Shown here one piece after another: positions 28,093 to 36,253 of a stretch of 64,000 nucleotides of DNA. The translations under genes were made by a program, and so were the position numbers. The stretch's first letter is position 1. Each line of letters opens with the position of its first letter. Origin of the DNA: Bacillota bacterium (GTDB taxonomy: Bacteria > Bacillota > Bacilli > Paenibacillales > NBRC-103111); NCBI GenBank assembly GCA_023386955.1, contig JAEWIS010000041.1:1-64000 (forward strand), given 5' to 3'. The notes under the pieces are model-generated. The model made no database searches, was not told the DNA's origin, and saw only the letters and a list, made by a program, of their open reading frames with translations.

Positions 28093-28767
28093 ATGAACTT
28101 TACAGACATGATCAAAAACTCGGTAATGGATAATTTCACGGCAAACATCGACATCGGCAAAATCATCATCACCATGTCCATCTCATTCCTGCTGGGTTTC
28201 TTTATCTACATCCTGTATAAGCGGATTTTCAGCGGGGTGCTTTATTCCAAAAGCTTCAACATTTCTCTCATCGGAATGACAATGGTTACGTCCATGGTTA
28301 TCATTGCCGTTAACTCCAACCTGGTGCTGTCCCTGGGTATGGTCGGGGCCCTGTCCATCGTCCGCTTCAGAACGCCCATCAAGGACCCTACTGATCTGAT
28401 CTTCCTGTTCTGGGCCGCCGCTGTGGGTATTGTAACGGGTGCAGGATTCTATTCCTTGGCCTTGGCAGCTTCTGTCGTGATCGGTCTGGTTATGTTCATC
28501 TTTATCAAAAAAGCATCCTTCGAAACCCCGTACCTGCTGGTCGTGAACTGCGACAGCGACGAAAGCGAAACCCATGTGATGAAGGCCGTTCAAGGCGAAG
28601 CCAAACGCTTTAACCTGAAGCAAAAAACCGTGTCCCGCGGCAACGTGGAGCTGACCATCGAGATCCGTGTGAAGGAAAAGGAGGCTCAATTCGTCAATCG
28701 TGTTTCTGCTGTTGACGGAGTCAAGAACGCCGTGCTGATCAGCTATAGCGGCGATTATGTATCCTAA
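28093..28767 (+). CDS. DUF4956 membrane protein
   Basis: 224 residues. Four hydrophobic helices in the N-terminal two-thirds (IIITMSISFLLGFFIYILY near 20-38, MTMVTSMVIIAVNSNLVLS, the GALSIVRFRTPIKDPTDL loop, ALAASVVIGLVMFIFIK) and a cytoplasmic alpha/beta tail with repeated charged strands. The SIVRFRTPIKDP loop is the hallmark of the family. ATG lies 2 bases after the VTC stop, with GGGAGG about 10 bases upstream inside that gene. It often accompanies VTC and CotH genes; its role is unknown, perhaps a membrane channel or sensor for the polymerase. Confidence 0.87.
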   Translation: MNFTDMIKNSVMDNFTANIDIGKIIITMSISFLLGFFIYILYKRIFSGVLYSKSFNISLIGMTMVTSMVIIAVNSNLVLSLGMVGALSIVRFRTPIKDPTDLIFLFWAAAVGIVTGAGFYSLALAASVVIGLVMFIFIKKASFETPYLLVVNCDSDESETHVMKAVQGEAKRFNLKQKTVSRGNVELTIEIRVKEKEAQFVNRVSAVDGVKNAVLISYSGDYVS

Positions 28768-28785
28768 TAACGGCGGTGAAAACAA

Positions 28786-30705
28786 ATGAAATCCAAAACG
28801 GCGGTACCTGTGCTGGTGATACTGTTTGTGGTGATGCTGGCGGTGGGGCTGTACGGAAAATACTCCGGCAGCCAAGAGGCCTTAACCGTACCGGCAAATG
28901 CCTATTCGGGAAAAACGGCGGAGGAGCTGTCGGAAACGGTTTTTCCCAAGGAAAAGGTTATTGATGTAAAGATTACTGTGGACGAGGCGGATTTCCAGGA
29001 CATGCTGGACAATGCCTCCCTGGAGGAATACAAAATGGCCTCGGTGGAGTACAACGGGACCAAGTTCGACAACGTGGGAATCCGCACCAAGGGAAATTTG
29101 AGCCTGCGCAGCGTGGTCCAGATGCAAGACTCTGACCGGTACAGCTTCAAGCTGTCCTTTGATGAATATGTGGATAACCAAACGTTGGCTGGCATCAGTA
29201 AAATCAATCTGAATAACAATTACAGCGATGCCTCGTATATGCGGGAGTTCCTGACCTACGAGCTGGCGGAGGAGATGGGGCTGCCTACACCTGGCCATTC
29301 CTACGTCAACGTCTACATCAACGGAAAGCTGTGGGGCTTCTATCTGGCCGTGGAGCAGGTGGGCGATGCTTATCTGGAGCGGAACTTCGGCAACTCCTAC
29401 GGTGCTCTGTACAAAGGCGAGATGACTGGTGTTGGCAGTGACCTGTCCTGGCTGGGAGACGATCTCTCCAAGTATACGGGGCTGGCGCAAAAGTCCAAGT
29501 CCTCCAACGGGGATGTTCTCATTGAGATGCTGGAGGAGCTGAACAACGGCACCGATTATGAGTCCGTGCTGAATGTAGACAATGTGCTCAAGTACATTGC
29601 ACTGAATGTGGCAACCAACAATATGGACAGTTATTTGGGGTCCAACAAGCAGAATTATTATCTGTATGAGGATGAAGGTATCTTCAACGTCCTGCCCTGG
29701 GACTATAACATGGCCTTCGGAGGTATGGGCGGCGGCATGGGTGGTATGGGCGGCAGAGGTATGGGCGGACAAAACGTCCCGACGGGAGAAGGGAATGCCA
29801 ACGGTGCGGATGCGGCTGGCCAGGCACAGGCCAACGCGGGAGCAGCGCAGCAAGGCAACGGACAAGCCGGGCAGCAGCCGGGGAACGGAGGTGCCATGCC
29901 GCAGGCCAACGCGGGAGCAGCGCAGCAAGGCAACGGCCAAGCCGGGCAGCCCGGCATGGGTGGTCAAAACGCCCAGACGGCAGCGGGCGCTTCGGTGCTC
30001 ATCGATGAGCCTACCCAAGGCGACGTGGCCGAACGGCCGCTGATTGCCAAGCTGCTGGCGGTGGACGAGTATAAGGAGCGTTACCACGCCATTCTGAAGG
30101 AAATCAGTGAAGGCTTCCTCTCGGAAACAAAGTTTAATGCCAAGGTGGATGGGCTCGCCGCGAAAATCTCCGCTTATGTGGAGAATGATCCCACCTCTTT
30201 TTACACCTACGAGGAGTATCTCAAGGGAGTGGAGCAGCTGAAAACCGCCAACACCACCATGATCACCAGTGTCATTCAGCAGCTGAATGGAACCATTGCT
30301 TCTACTAACAATGGACAGGGCAGCGGCGGAGGAATGGGCGGCGGCAGAGGCATGGGGGGGATGAGAGGCGGTGCAGGGGAAACCAACGGCCAGCAGAACG
30401 GCCAAAATGGCCAGCAGCAGGGTGGATTCCCGCAGCAGGGTAACCGCGACGGCCAACAGCAGGGCGGAGTCCCCCAGCAGAACGGCCCAGGCGGACGCCA
30501 GCAGCAGGGTGGCCAAATGATACCGCCGGATTTCGGCGGTGAAGGCGGCGGCCCTCAAGGCGGCATGCCCGGAATGCCGGGCGGCCCCGGCGGCCAGCAG
30601 GCAGCCCAGACAGGCGGCTTCAGCGAGGCTGTAACAGCAGGAGCACTGCTGCTGGTGATGCTGGCGGCCAGCTGGTTTATCCTGCGATTCAGGCGCCAGC
30701 ACTAA
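28786..30705 (+). CDS. CotH-family secreted kinase-like protein with glycine/glutamine-rich inserts
   Basis: 639 residues. An N-terminal helix (VLVILFVVMLAVGLYG) exports it and a C-terminal helix (AVTAGALLLVMLAASWFIL) likely anchors it. The CotH kinase-like core spans about 45-320 (NVGIRTKGNLSLRS, KINLNNNYSDASYMRE, FYLAVEQVGDAYLERN, then NVLPWDYNMAFGG with the probable metal-binding aspartate) and resumes at about 405-505. Between these lies a low-complexity insert of roughly 85 residues rich in Gly, Gln, Asn and Ala, with an internal duplication. A second Gly/Gln/Pro-rich stretch precedes the last helix. CotH of B. subtilis phosphorylates spore-coat proteins; here the operon suggests a cell-surface or polymer-linked role. 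Confidence 0.86.
   Translation: MKSKTAVPVLVILFVVMLAVGLYGKYSGSQEALTVPANAYSGKTAEELSETVFPKEKVIDVKITVDEADFQDMLDNASLEEYKMASVEYNGTKFDNVGIRTKGNLSLRSVVQMQDSDRYSFKLSFDEYVDNQTLAGISKINLNNNYSDASYMREFLTYELAEEMGLPTPGHSYVNVYINGKLWGFYLAVEQVGDAYLERNFGNSYGALYKGEMTGVGSDLSWLGDDLSKYTGLAQKSKSSNGDVLIEMLEELNNGTDYESVLNVDNVLKYIALNVATNNMDSYLGSNKQNYYLYEDEGIFNVLPWDYNMAFGGMGGGMGGMGGRGMGGQNVPTGEGNANGADAAGQAQANAGAAQQGNGQAGQQPGNGGAMPQANAGAAQQGNGQAGQPGMGGQNAQTAAGASVLIDEPTQGDVAERPLIAKLLAVDEYKERYHAILKEISEGFLSETKFNAKVDGLAAKISAYVENDPTSFYTYEEYLKGVEQLKTANTTMITSVIQQLNGTIASTNNGQGSGGGMGGGRGMGGMRGGAGETNGQQNGQNGQQQGGFPQQGNRDGQQQGGVPQQNGPGGRQQQGGQMIPPDFGGEGGGPQGGMPGMPGGPGGQQAAQTGGFSEAVTAGALLLVMLAASWFILRFRRQH
29825..29950 (+). repeat. Tandem duplication in the CotH low-complexity insert
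   Basis: Two near-identical copies of about 48 bases, 29825-29873 and 29903-29950, encode QANAGAAQQGNGQAGQ twice. The second copy differs at a single third-position base in the aligned core, so it is recent or is kept uniform. Confidence 0.8.
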
Positions 30706-30715
30706 CATGAAGGCG

Positions 30716-30749
30716 GCCAGCTCCGGAGTTATGTCCGGGGCTGGCTTTT
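30716..30749 (+). terminator. Terminator of the VTC-DUF4956-CotH operon
   Basis: GCCAGCTCCGGA (30716-30727) pairs with TCCGGGGCTGGC (30734-30745), followed by TTTTGCTTT. Confidence 0.88.
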
Positions 30750-30861
30750 GCTTTCGGATTTGCCGCAGTCGCGGATAATATTTTCCACGGAAAGAGCGAA
30801 CACTCAAAGAGGAACATGAACAACAACATCCTCATTCCCACAAAAAAAGGAGAGAACCCCA

Positions 30862-31515
30862 TTGGCTACATTGCTGTATATTACCGCCCATCCGCTGGAC
30901 CACCAAATGTCCTACAGTCTGGCTGTCGGCAAGGCCTTCGTCGACGCCTACAAAGAGAAGCATCCCCAAGACAATGTGGTGCACTTGGACCTGTACAAGC
31001 TGGGCATTCCGCATATTGATGCCGACGTGTTCAGCGGTTGGGGCCAACTGCGCTCCGGCGCCGCTTTCGACAAGCTGCCTGAGGCCGAAAAAAGCAAAAT
31101 CACCAAGCTCAACGAGCTGGTGGACCAATTTGTCGCCGCAGACAAATATGTTTTTGTCACTCCTATGTGGAACCTGAGCTTCCCACCCGTGCTGAAAGCG
31201 TACATCGACGCCATCTGTATCGCCGGCAAAACCTTCAAGTACACCGAACAAGGCCCAGCGGGCCTGTTGAACAACAAGCAGGCGCTGCACATCCAGGCCC
31301 GCGGCGGGATTTATTCGGAAGGCCCGGCAGCGGCGCTGGAGAGCGGACACAGCTATCTGGTGAAAATCCTCAACTTTATCGGCGTTACCCAAGTGGATGC
31401 CATCTTCGTCGAAGGCATGAGCGCCTTCCCGGACAAAGCCGAGGACATCAAGCAAAAGGCCATTGCCGAGGCCAAGGAAAAAGCCGCCCGGTTTTCCCTG
31501 GCGGGAAAAGCATAA
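30862..31515 (+). CDS. azoR: FMN-dependent NADH-azoreductase (flavodoxin fold)
   Basis: 217 residues. A flavodoxin-like quinone or azo reductase using NADH, acting against quinone stress. Visible are the N-terminal strand and loop ([20 protein letters not shown]), the FMN-binding segment [19 protein letters not shown] near 95, and the second loop [11 protein letters not shown] near 150. It starts at TTG 30862, with AAAGGAGAG 7 bases upstream; no ATG is suitably placed. It has its own terminator and no close operon partner. Confidence 0.93.
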   Translation: MATLLYITAHPLDHQMSYSLAVGKAFVDAYKEKHPQDNVVHLDLYKLGIPHIDADVFSGWGQLRSGAAFDKLPEAEKSKITKLNELVDQFVAADKYVFVTPMWNLSFPPVLKAYIDAICIAGKTFKYTEQGPAGLLNNKQALHIQARGGIYSEGPAAALESGHSYLVKILNFIGVTQVDAIFVEGMSAFPDKAEDIKQKAIAEAKEKAARFSLAGKA

Positions 31516-31531
31516 AGGCTAACAAACCAAT

Positions 31532-31574
31532 AACCCCCGGAGGTCCAGTATGGACAAGCTGGGGGTTTCTTTTT
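31532..31574 (+). terminator. Terminator of azoR
   Basis: AACCCCC (31532-31538) pairs with GGGGGTT (31561-31567), then TCTTTTT. Confidence 0.9.
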
Positions 31575-31630
31575 GCGGCTTAGCATAGGTATAGGGATGG
31601 TGGTTTGTATAGAACCATAGGGCAAAAAAT

Positions 31631-31815
31631 CTAACGGCGGTGAGCGCCGCTATTCTGCCCTAAAAGGCGTTTCCAAAATTCTAATGGAAGCTACGGACCT
31701 TATTGGCCGCCCTTTGCGCATAAATCCGGTGAAAAGGCCCTAATAGCGGCTCTGGCCGCCGTTAGAATCCGAGAGGAGCACATAATCAGGAAATAATGGC
31801 GCTCACCGCCGTTAG
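31631..31815. repeat. Four-unit CTAACGGCGG array (locus B2), spacing 50/61/50
   Basis: 24-base units at 31631-31654 and 31681-31704 (forward) and at 31742-31765 and 31792-31815 (reverse). Forward units begin CTAACGG or CTAATGG and end TATT. Unit 1 and unit 4 are complementary over 22 of 24 bases; units 2 and 3 over about 15. It lies between azoR and the Fur-box region. Confidence 0.92.
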
Positions 31816-31917
31816 AATATCCGCGGAGCATTTACCCAAAAAACCTATCGCCCGCACGAGGGAGCCATATCAAACAAGTACCAGCCCGTCCCGCCCGCAT
31901 CTTTTTACAGCACATAA

Positions 31918-31947
31918 GTGATAATCATTCTCAATAATGGCTATACT
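31918..31947 (+). promoter_or_regulatory. Fur-box-like operator over a possible promoter
   Basis: TGATAATCATTCTCA at 31919-31933 matches the 7-1-7 Fur box TGATAATNATTATCA at all but one defined position. It covers GTGATA (31918-31923), an 18-base spacer and TATACT (31942-31947), a weak sigma-A promoter on the plus strand. Confidence 0.5.
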
Positions 31948-31952
31948 ATTAC

Positions 31953-32068
31953 CAGTGCCTGTAACAGGCCATTTACCATGTCCTTTACCAGGCACTGTCC
32001 GCCAACCGCGGCGCTCTCCTCCCAGCTGTCCCCAAAAAAGAAGAGCGGCAGTGGCGCTGCCGCTCTTC
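31953..32068 (+). ncRNA. Possible Fur-controlled small RNA (candidate)
   Basis: Downstream of the Fur-box promoter lies no credible reading frame but a 9-bp perfect hairpin (CAGTGCCTG 31953-31961 with CAGGCACTG 31989-31997). A C-rich single-stranded stretch (CTCTCCTCCCAGCTGTCCCC) follows, then the strong hairpin at 32042-32066. On the plus strand that last hairpin has no T-run, which weakens the case for termination there. FsrA-type small RNAs also use C-rich loops, but no sequence match is claimed. Confidence 0.25.
32033..32068 (-). terminator. Terminator of the DUF1540 gene
   Basis: On the minus strand AGAGCGGCAG (32066-32057) pairs with CTGCCGCTCT (32051-32042), followed by TCTTTTTT. Confidence 0.9.
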
Positions 32069-32074
32069 CGGTCA

Positions 32075-32230
32075 TCAGACCTTGGGCTCAAAGGTTCTAC
32101 AATCGGTTTCTTCGGAATTGGAGGCTTGTTTGCCGCGGTGGTGGGTAACTTTGATGGAGGATGCTCTGCAAAGATTACCGTTTGCCCAGTATTTGCAGGA
32201 ATTAACTTCGCACACTACGTCTTTTGCCAT
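32075..32230 (-). CDS. DUF1540 small cysteine protein
   Basis: 51 residues starting MAKDVVCEVNSCKYWANGN. Four cysteines (7, 12, 21, 44) in the DUF1540 spacing suggest metal binding, probably zinc. ATG at 32230 is preceded by GGGAGGTG at 8 bases, so the 19 upstream in-frame codons are excluded. It has its own terminator. Function unknown; many spore formers carry one or several copies. Confidence 0.9.
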   Translation of the reverse strand: MAKDVVCEVNSCKYWANGNLCRASSIKVTHHRGKQASNSEETDCRTFEPKV

Positions 32231-32456
32231 CGGTGATTCACCTCCCCTCACAAGTAGGATGGTCGCAACCGGGGGGACGTTATACATACGGCCCGGATTT
32301 TCCGGGTAATTCCTTATGACCTGCCCCCAAAAGCCTGCCTGAGCATGCTTAGGAGGTTTTTTTGCTGTTTACCGCATCAGGCCGTTTTCATTTTTTTCAA
32401 AGAGTTTGTATAATGAACCCATTGGTGCACGCACGAAGAAAAGGGGGAGAGCCGTT

Positions 32457-32957
32457 ATGATGAACCTGCGGATTTGCCGGACACCTGTACAACCCGTTAA
32501 TGGAGCTGAGGCATTGTCCTTGCAGGCGGCGCTTCCGGTTGCCCGGGAGATTGCCGGGGAATGGGGCTGTGAGCTGATTCCCACAGGAGAAATGCTGGTT
32601 CCGCCATTTGGGGGAAAAGAAGGCTGGCTGCTGCTGCCTGAGATTCTATACCGTCTGCAGGGCATTCTTTTAGCCTGCGAGCAGGGTCCAACGGGAGCTC
32701 CCGAGCTTCTGGTTGCCCGGGAGGAGGATGCCACCACTTGGGAGGATTTCCTGCTGATGAAGCTGGCTCATAATCTGGCTTACCGTCTGCAGGGTCAGCT
32801 TTTCCTCGGGGAGGGCACAGAGCCGCTGCCTGTGGAGCCGGAGCGTTTTGCCACCTTCGACGCTTATGTGGATCGTGTTCTGGAAGCCGAGGACGATCTG
32901 ATGAAGGAAATCAAAAAAACCTGGATTTACGCCCACCGCAAACGGGCAATCCGATAA
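32457..32957 (+). CDS. Conserved-looking hypothetical protein (166 aa)
   Basis: I do not recognise the family. The protein starts MMNLRICRTPVQPVNGAEAL after AAGGGGGAG, is acidic in the middle (AREEDATTWEDFLLMKLAHN) and ends in a charged helix (LKEIKKTWIYAHRKRA type). No signal peptide or membrane segment is seen, so it is probably cytoplasmic. Codon use is like its neighbours. It is followed by a hairpin repeat and then by the methyltransferase gene in the same direction, so the two may be transcribed together. Confidence 0.65.
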   Translation: MMNLRICRTPVQPVNGAEALSLQAALPVAREIAGEWGCELIPTGEMLVPPFGGKEGWLLLPEILYRLQGILLACEQGPTGAPELLVAREEDATTWEDFLLMKLAHNLAYRLQGQLFLGEGTEPLPVEPERFATFDAYVDRVLEAEDDLMKEIKKTWIYAHRKRAIR

Positions 32958-32960
32958 AAA

Positions 32961-33016
32961 CCCCCCCAAAAGTGATGTATTGCTTTGCAGTGATTTCAGG
33001 TACTTTTGGGGGAGCC
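32961..33016 (+). repeat. CCCCCAAAAGT ... ACTTTTGGGGG hairpin (copy 2, before the methyltransferase gene)
   Basis: CCCCCAAAAGT (32963-32973) and ACTTTTGGGGG (33002-33012) form an 11-bp perfect stem with a 28-base loop. No T-run follows (AGCCCC). The arms match copy 1 in the gltB-gltD gap; the loop does not. Confidence 0.82.
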
Positions 33017-33065
33017 CCCACAAAAATGCGCTACATAAGCTTACACATACAAAGGACGTGCTGGA

Positions 33066-34253
33066 ATGGAAGAGTTGAGAAAGCTGACGGAGGAACTGTG
33101 CGGAGAAGGCAAGCTGCTTCACGCGGTACTCAGCAATCCCCGGAACAAAGCGGAAGGGTTACCCTCCAAGCTGAAGGCAAAGCCGGTGCTTCTGAAGGGG
33201 GAGCGGATGGTCCAGCTGGAGAAAACCATCGGGCCCAAGGCCTATCATGAAAATGTGACCCCGGATGAAGCCGCGGCCAACCTGGCGGAGTGGCTGGAGG
33301 GGCATTTTAAGCAGGGACTTCTGCAAACGGCGGAGGCGGACTACCAGGTGCTGGTGGACAAACGGGGCAAGGTGACCATCCTGCGCAAGGCAGCGACCAA
33401 GCAGCAGGCGGAGCTGGGGCATAACCGCAAAAAGCAGTATTTGCTGGAGGAGGGTGTTCCGGTACCGTTCCTGGTGAAGCTGGGGGTGATGAACAAGGAG
33501 GGCAAGGTTCTGGCCCCCAAGTACGACAAGTTCCGCCAGATCAACCGCTACCTGGAGATGATTGAGGACGTTGTGGAATATTTGCCCCAAGACCGGGTGG
33601 TCCGGATTGTGGATTTCGGCTGTGGCAAGTCCTATCTGACCTTTGCCTTGTATCATTATCTGGTGGCGGTTCGCGGCATGAAGGCGGAGATTGTGGGTCT
33701 GGACCTGAAGGCCGATGTTATAACCCACTGCTCGGCGCTGGCTGAGGAATTCGGCTATGCCGGTCTGCAATTCCAGACCGGGGACATCAGCCAATACGAA
33801 GGAGCGGAGCAGGCGGACATGGTGGTCACCCTCCATGCCTGCGACACAGCAACAGATGCGGCTTTGGAAAAAGCGGTGCGCTGGAACGCCGGCGTGATCC
33901 TGTCCGTGCCCTGCTGCCAGCATGAGCTGAACCGGCAGATCAAGAATGAGCTGCTGTCGCCCATGCTGAGCCATGGTCTAGTCAAGGAGCGCTTCGCGGC
34001 TTTGGCTACGGATTCCATGCGGGCCAGTCTCTTGGAGCTGGCCGGCTACAGGACGCAGCTGTTGGAGTTCATCGATATGGAGCACACGCCCAAAAATATT
34101 CTGATCCGCGCAGTGCGCCAGCCTTCGCCGGACCGCAAGAAGCTTGCGGCCCAGGCACGGTCTTACCTGGCCTTCCGGGATATGCTGCATGCGGAGCCGT
34201 ATCTGGAGCGGGCCTTGGTGGATATTCTGAAGCCGGTGCTGGACGAGGCCTAG
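33066..34253 (+). CDS. Class I SAM-dependent methyltransferase
   Basis: 395 residues. The N-terminal 180 residues are family-specific. The Rossmann methyltransferase core begins with motif I, VDFGCGKSYLTFALYHYL, near residue 183, then EIVGLDLK and the motif IV-like VTLHACDTATDAAL. The conserved SVPCCQHELNRQI segment is typical of METTL25-like (Methyltransf_32) enzymes. The substrate is unknown; RNA or protein is plausible. ATG at 33066 follows AAGGACG. Its TAG stop is the first base triplet of a 24-base palindrome shared with transposon-like ends elsewhere in the window. It converges with the NarL-type regulator, 20 bases away. Confidence 0.87.
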   Translation: MEELRKLTEELCGEGKLLHAVLSNPRNKAEGLPSKLKAKPVLLKGERMVQLEKTIGPKAYHENVTPDEAAANLAEWLEGHFKQGLLQTAEADYQVLVDKRGKVTILRKAATKQQAELGHNRKKQYLLEEGVPVPFLVKLGVMNKEGKVLAPKYDKFRQINRYLEMIEDVVEYLPQDRVVRIVDFGCGKSYLTFALYHYLVAVRGMKAEIVGLDLKADVITHCSALAEEFGYAGLQFQTGDISQYEGAEQADMVVTLHACDTATDAALEKAVRWNAGVILSVPCCQHELNRQIKNELLSPMLSHGLVKERFAALATDSMRASLLELAGYRTQLLEFIDMEHTPKNILIRAVRQPSPDRKKLAAQARSYLAFRDMLHAEPYLERALVDILKPVLDEA

Positions 34254-34275
34254 GGCGGGTTTGCAAACACGTCCT
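34252..34275. repeat. 24-bp palindrome resembling two back-to-back MITE ends
   Basis: AGGGCGGGTTTGCAAACACG (continuing TCCT) is an imperfect palindrome with its centre at TTTGCAAA. One half matches the GGGCGTGTTTGCAAAC sequence at 41265-41280 and resembles the MITE end at 38651. The stop codons of both flanking convergent genes (TAG) are supplied by its edges. Confidence 0.6.
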
Positions 34276-34969
34276 AAACCATTCCCTCGTCTTGGGCCTT
34301 TTTGGCTGCTTGAATCCGGTCGCGCACATCCATTTTGGAATAAATGCTGGAAATATAGTTTTTGACTGTTCCTTCGGACAAATAGAGCCGCTCCGCAATT
34401 TCACGGTTGTTCAGCCCGTCAGCGATGCATTCCAGCACCTGCTGCTCCCGGTCGCTGAGCCCGTAGGAAGTGCCTGAGCGGCTTTGCTCCTCATGGACGG
34501 AGGCAGAGGGGGCATGGGCGGCTCCGCGGTTATCCGTGGAGGCAGTCCCCTGGAGATGCGCCACCATCATCTTGGCGATATCCTGGGGAATCAGGGTCCC
34601 GCCCTTGTGGACCCACTTGATCCCGGAAATCAGATCCCGGGGATGGATGGCCTTCAGGAGATACCCTTCCGCACCTGCTCCCAAGGCGTCCACCACGTAG
34701 TGGATCTCCTGAAACGTGGTCAGGATGATCACGCGGATTTCCGGATACTGGGCTTTGATCAGCCGGGTAGCCTCCACACCGTTCATTTCGGGCATATGGA
34801 TGTCCATCAGGACCACGTGGGGAGAGGCCGTTGCGCACAGCTCCACCGCTTTGCTTCCGTTCTCGGCCAATCCCACCACCTGAATCTCCGGGTCCATGTC
34901 CAGCACAATGTGCAGGCTCTCCCGGATCAAATCCTGGTCGTCCGCAAGCAGTAATCTGATCTCGTTCAT
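34274..34969 (-). CDS. NarL/LuxR-family response regulator
   Basis: 231 residues. Receiver domain with acidic DDQD near 10, phospho-aspartate in VVLMDIHMPEMNG near 55 and lysine in YLLKAIHPRD near 105; a variable linker of about 35 residues; C-terminal LuxR helix-turn-helix (LSDREQQVLECIADGLNNRE and GTVKNYISSIYSKM). ATG follows AAGGAGG at 9 bases. It is the partner of the kinase immediately upstream (start 63 bases away) and probably controls the divergent ABC exporter, as in LiaR, LnrK and DesR systems. Confidence 0.93.
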   Translation of the reverse strand: MNEIRLLLADDQDLIRESLHIVLDMDPEIQVVGLAENGSKAVELCATASPHVVLMDIHMPEMNGVEATRLIKAQYPEIRVIILTTFQEIHYVVDALGAGAEGYLLKAIHPRDLISGIKWVHKGGTLIPQDIAKMMVAHLQGTASTDNRGAAHAPSASVHEEQSRSGTSYGLSDREQQVLECIADGLNNREIAERLYLSEGTVKNYISSIYSKMDVRDRIQAAKKAQDEGMV

Positions 34970-35032
34970 GGCCTTGCGCCTCCTTATTGATGTAATAGGC
35001 CGCCGGCTAATGTCCTGCCGGATACCGTAAGC

Positions 35033-36253
35033 TTACAATCCGTCTGGGCCCGGGCTTCTCAGGACGGGAATGCTGCACACCACCGTAATGCCCTTCTGGG
35101 CCGAGGGCAGCACCTGGAGACGGCCCTGCAGCGCGGACAGCCGGTCCTCCATGGCCGACAGCCCAAACCCGGGCTGCACGTCCCCGCTGCCGATGCCGTC
35201 ATCGGAAATGGTCAGGGTATAGCGGCTGGGGGCATAATCGGCGTGAATGCGGATCGAGGATGCCTGCCCGTGGCGTTTGGAATTGGTCAGCGCCTCCTGA
35301 AGGCAGCGGATCATGGTCAGCTGCGCCTGTCTGGGCAGCTCGTAACCCTCTCCGGAGGTGGTCAGATGGATTTCCGTCCCGGTATTCACACCGAAGTCCT
35401 TGGCCATCTGTTCCAGCTGGGCGGCGAAGCTGCCCTCCTCCTCCGGCGGAGCCATCTGGTGGATATTGCGCCGGACCTCCTCCAAGCCGTTGCGTGCCAC
35501 CTGCCGGAGCACATCCAGCTTTTCGCGGGCCACGGCGGGATTGACCTCCAGCAGGTAGGAGACGGCATCCATACCCATAATAACCGTAGTGAAGGTATGT
35601 CCTACCGTATCGTGCAGCTCCCTGGACATCCGGTTGCGTTCCTCGGCGACCGTCAGCTTTTCCACCTGGCTGGAGTATTGCTCCAGAACCCGGTTTTGCT
35701 CCTGGACCAGCCGGTAAACCCGGAGATTCTCCTCGTATAGCTGCTTGACGCTGTAATGGGAGTACCAGATTTTATGAATGCCCAGACCTAATCCCAGCAG
35801 GATGCCGGAATTGAGGCAGGCGGTAATCGCGGTGGCCAAGTCGAAGCCGTCCGGATAAGCCATCCATAACAGCAGGATCGGAAAGCCCAGCACATACAGA
35901 AAAATGTTCACCACCAGGATATAGCAGTTGCGGGAATGGAAACCCAGCAGCAAAAGAGCGACTGTAACCAAGTTGGTCATTTCCCCGTATTTAAACGTGG
36001 CGAATATACTGAAGAGGCCGCTGGTAACCAGTACACTGAAGGGCAGCGCCCACAGATGGGTGTAGCCTGGGTGCCAAAACAAAAGCGGGGCAAAATAACA
36101 GACCATAAGCGCCAGCATATATCCGGCCCGCTCCGGAAATCCGGTCAGCTGCGGAATTGTCGCTACATATAGAAGCCCTATGGCCAGACCGGAGGTAAGC
36201 ACACCCAGCATCACCCAGTCCAGCCACTGCCAGGCCCGTCTTTCGATCACCAT
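35033..36253 (-). CDS. HisKA_3 sensor histidine kinase (DesK/LnrJ-like)
   Basis: 406 residues. Five to six membrane helices occupy about 1-165 with almost no outside domain, as in DesK and LnrJ, which sense the membrane itself. The dimerisation/phospho-acceptor helix has ERNRMSRELHDTVGHTF, with the histidine near 220; HATPase_c carries a degenerate NTIKHGQA-type N-box (EALTNSKRHGQASSI) and ISDDGIGSGD, then GFGLSAMEDRL. The ATG at 36253 follows GGGAGA. A perfect 14-base palindrome lies 120 bases upstream and may be the regulator's operator. Confidence 0.9.
   Translation of the reverse strand: MVIERRAWQWLDWVMLGVLTSGLAIGLLYVATIPQLTGFPERAGYMLALMVCYFAPLLFWHPGYTHLWALPFSVLVTSGLFSIFATFKYGEMTNLVTVALLLLGFHSRNCYILVVNIFLYVLGFPILLLWMAYPDGFDLATAITACLNSGILLGLGLGIHKIWYSHYSVKQLYEENLRVYRLVQEQNRVLEQYSSQVEKLTVAEERNRMSRELHDTVGHTFTTVIMGMDAVSYLLEVNPAVAREKLDVLRQVARNGLEEVRRNIHQMAPPEEEGSFAAQLEQMAKDFGVNTGTEIHLTTSGEGYELPRQAQLTMIRCLQEALTNSKRHGQASSIRIHADYAPSRYTLTISDDGIGSGDVQPGFGLSAMEDRLSALQGRLQVLPSAQKGITVVCSIPVLRSPGPDGL

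Noticed and set aside
28882..30807. 641-codon minus-strand frame antisense to the CotH gene
   Set aside because: Shadow frame; the sense protein has clear CotH motifs and export signals.
31937..32236. 99-codon plus-strand frame after the Fur box
   Set aside because: Proline/arginine-rich low-quality protein with no ribosome site; overlaps the DUF1540 gene on the other strand.
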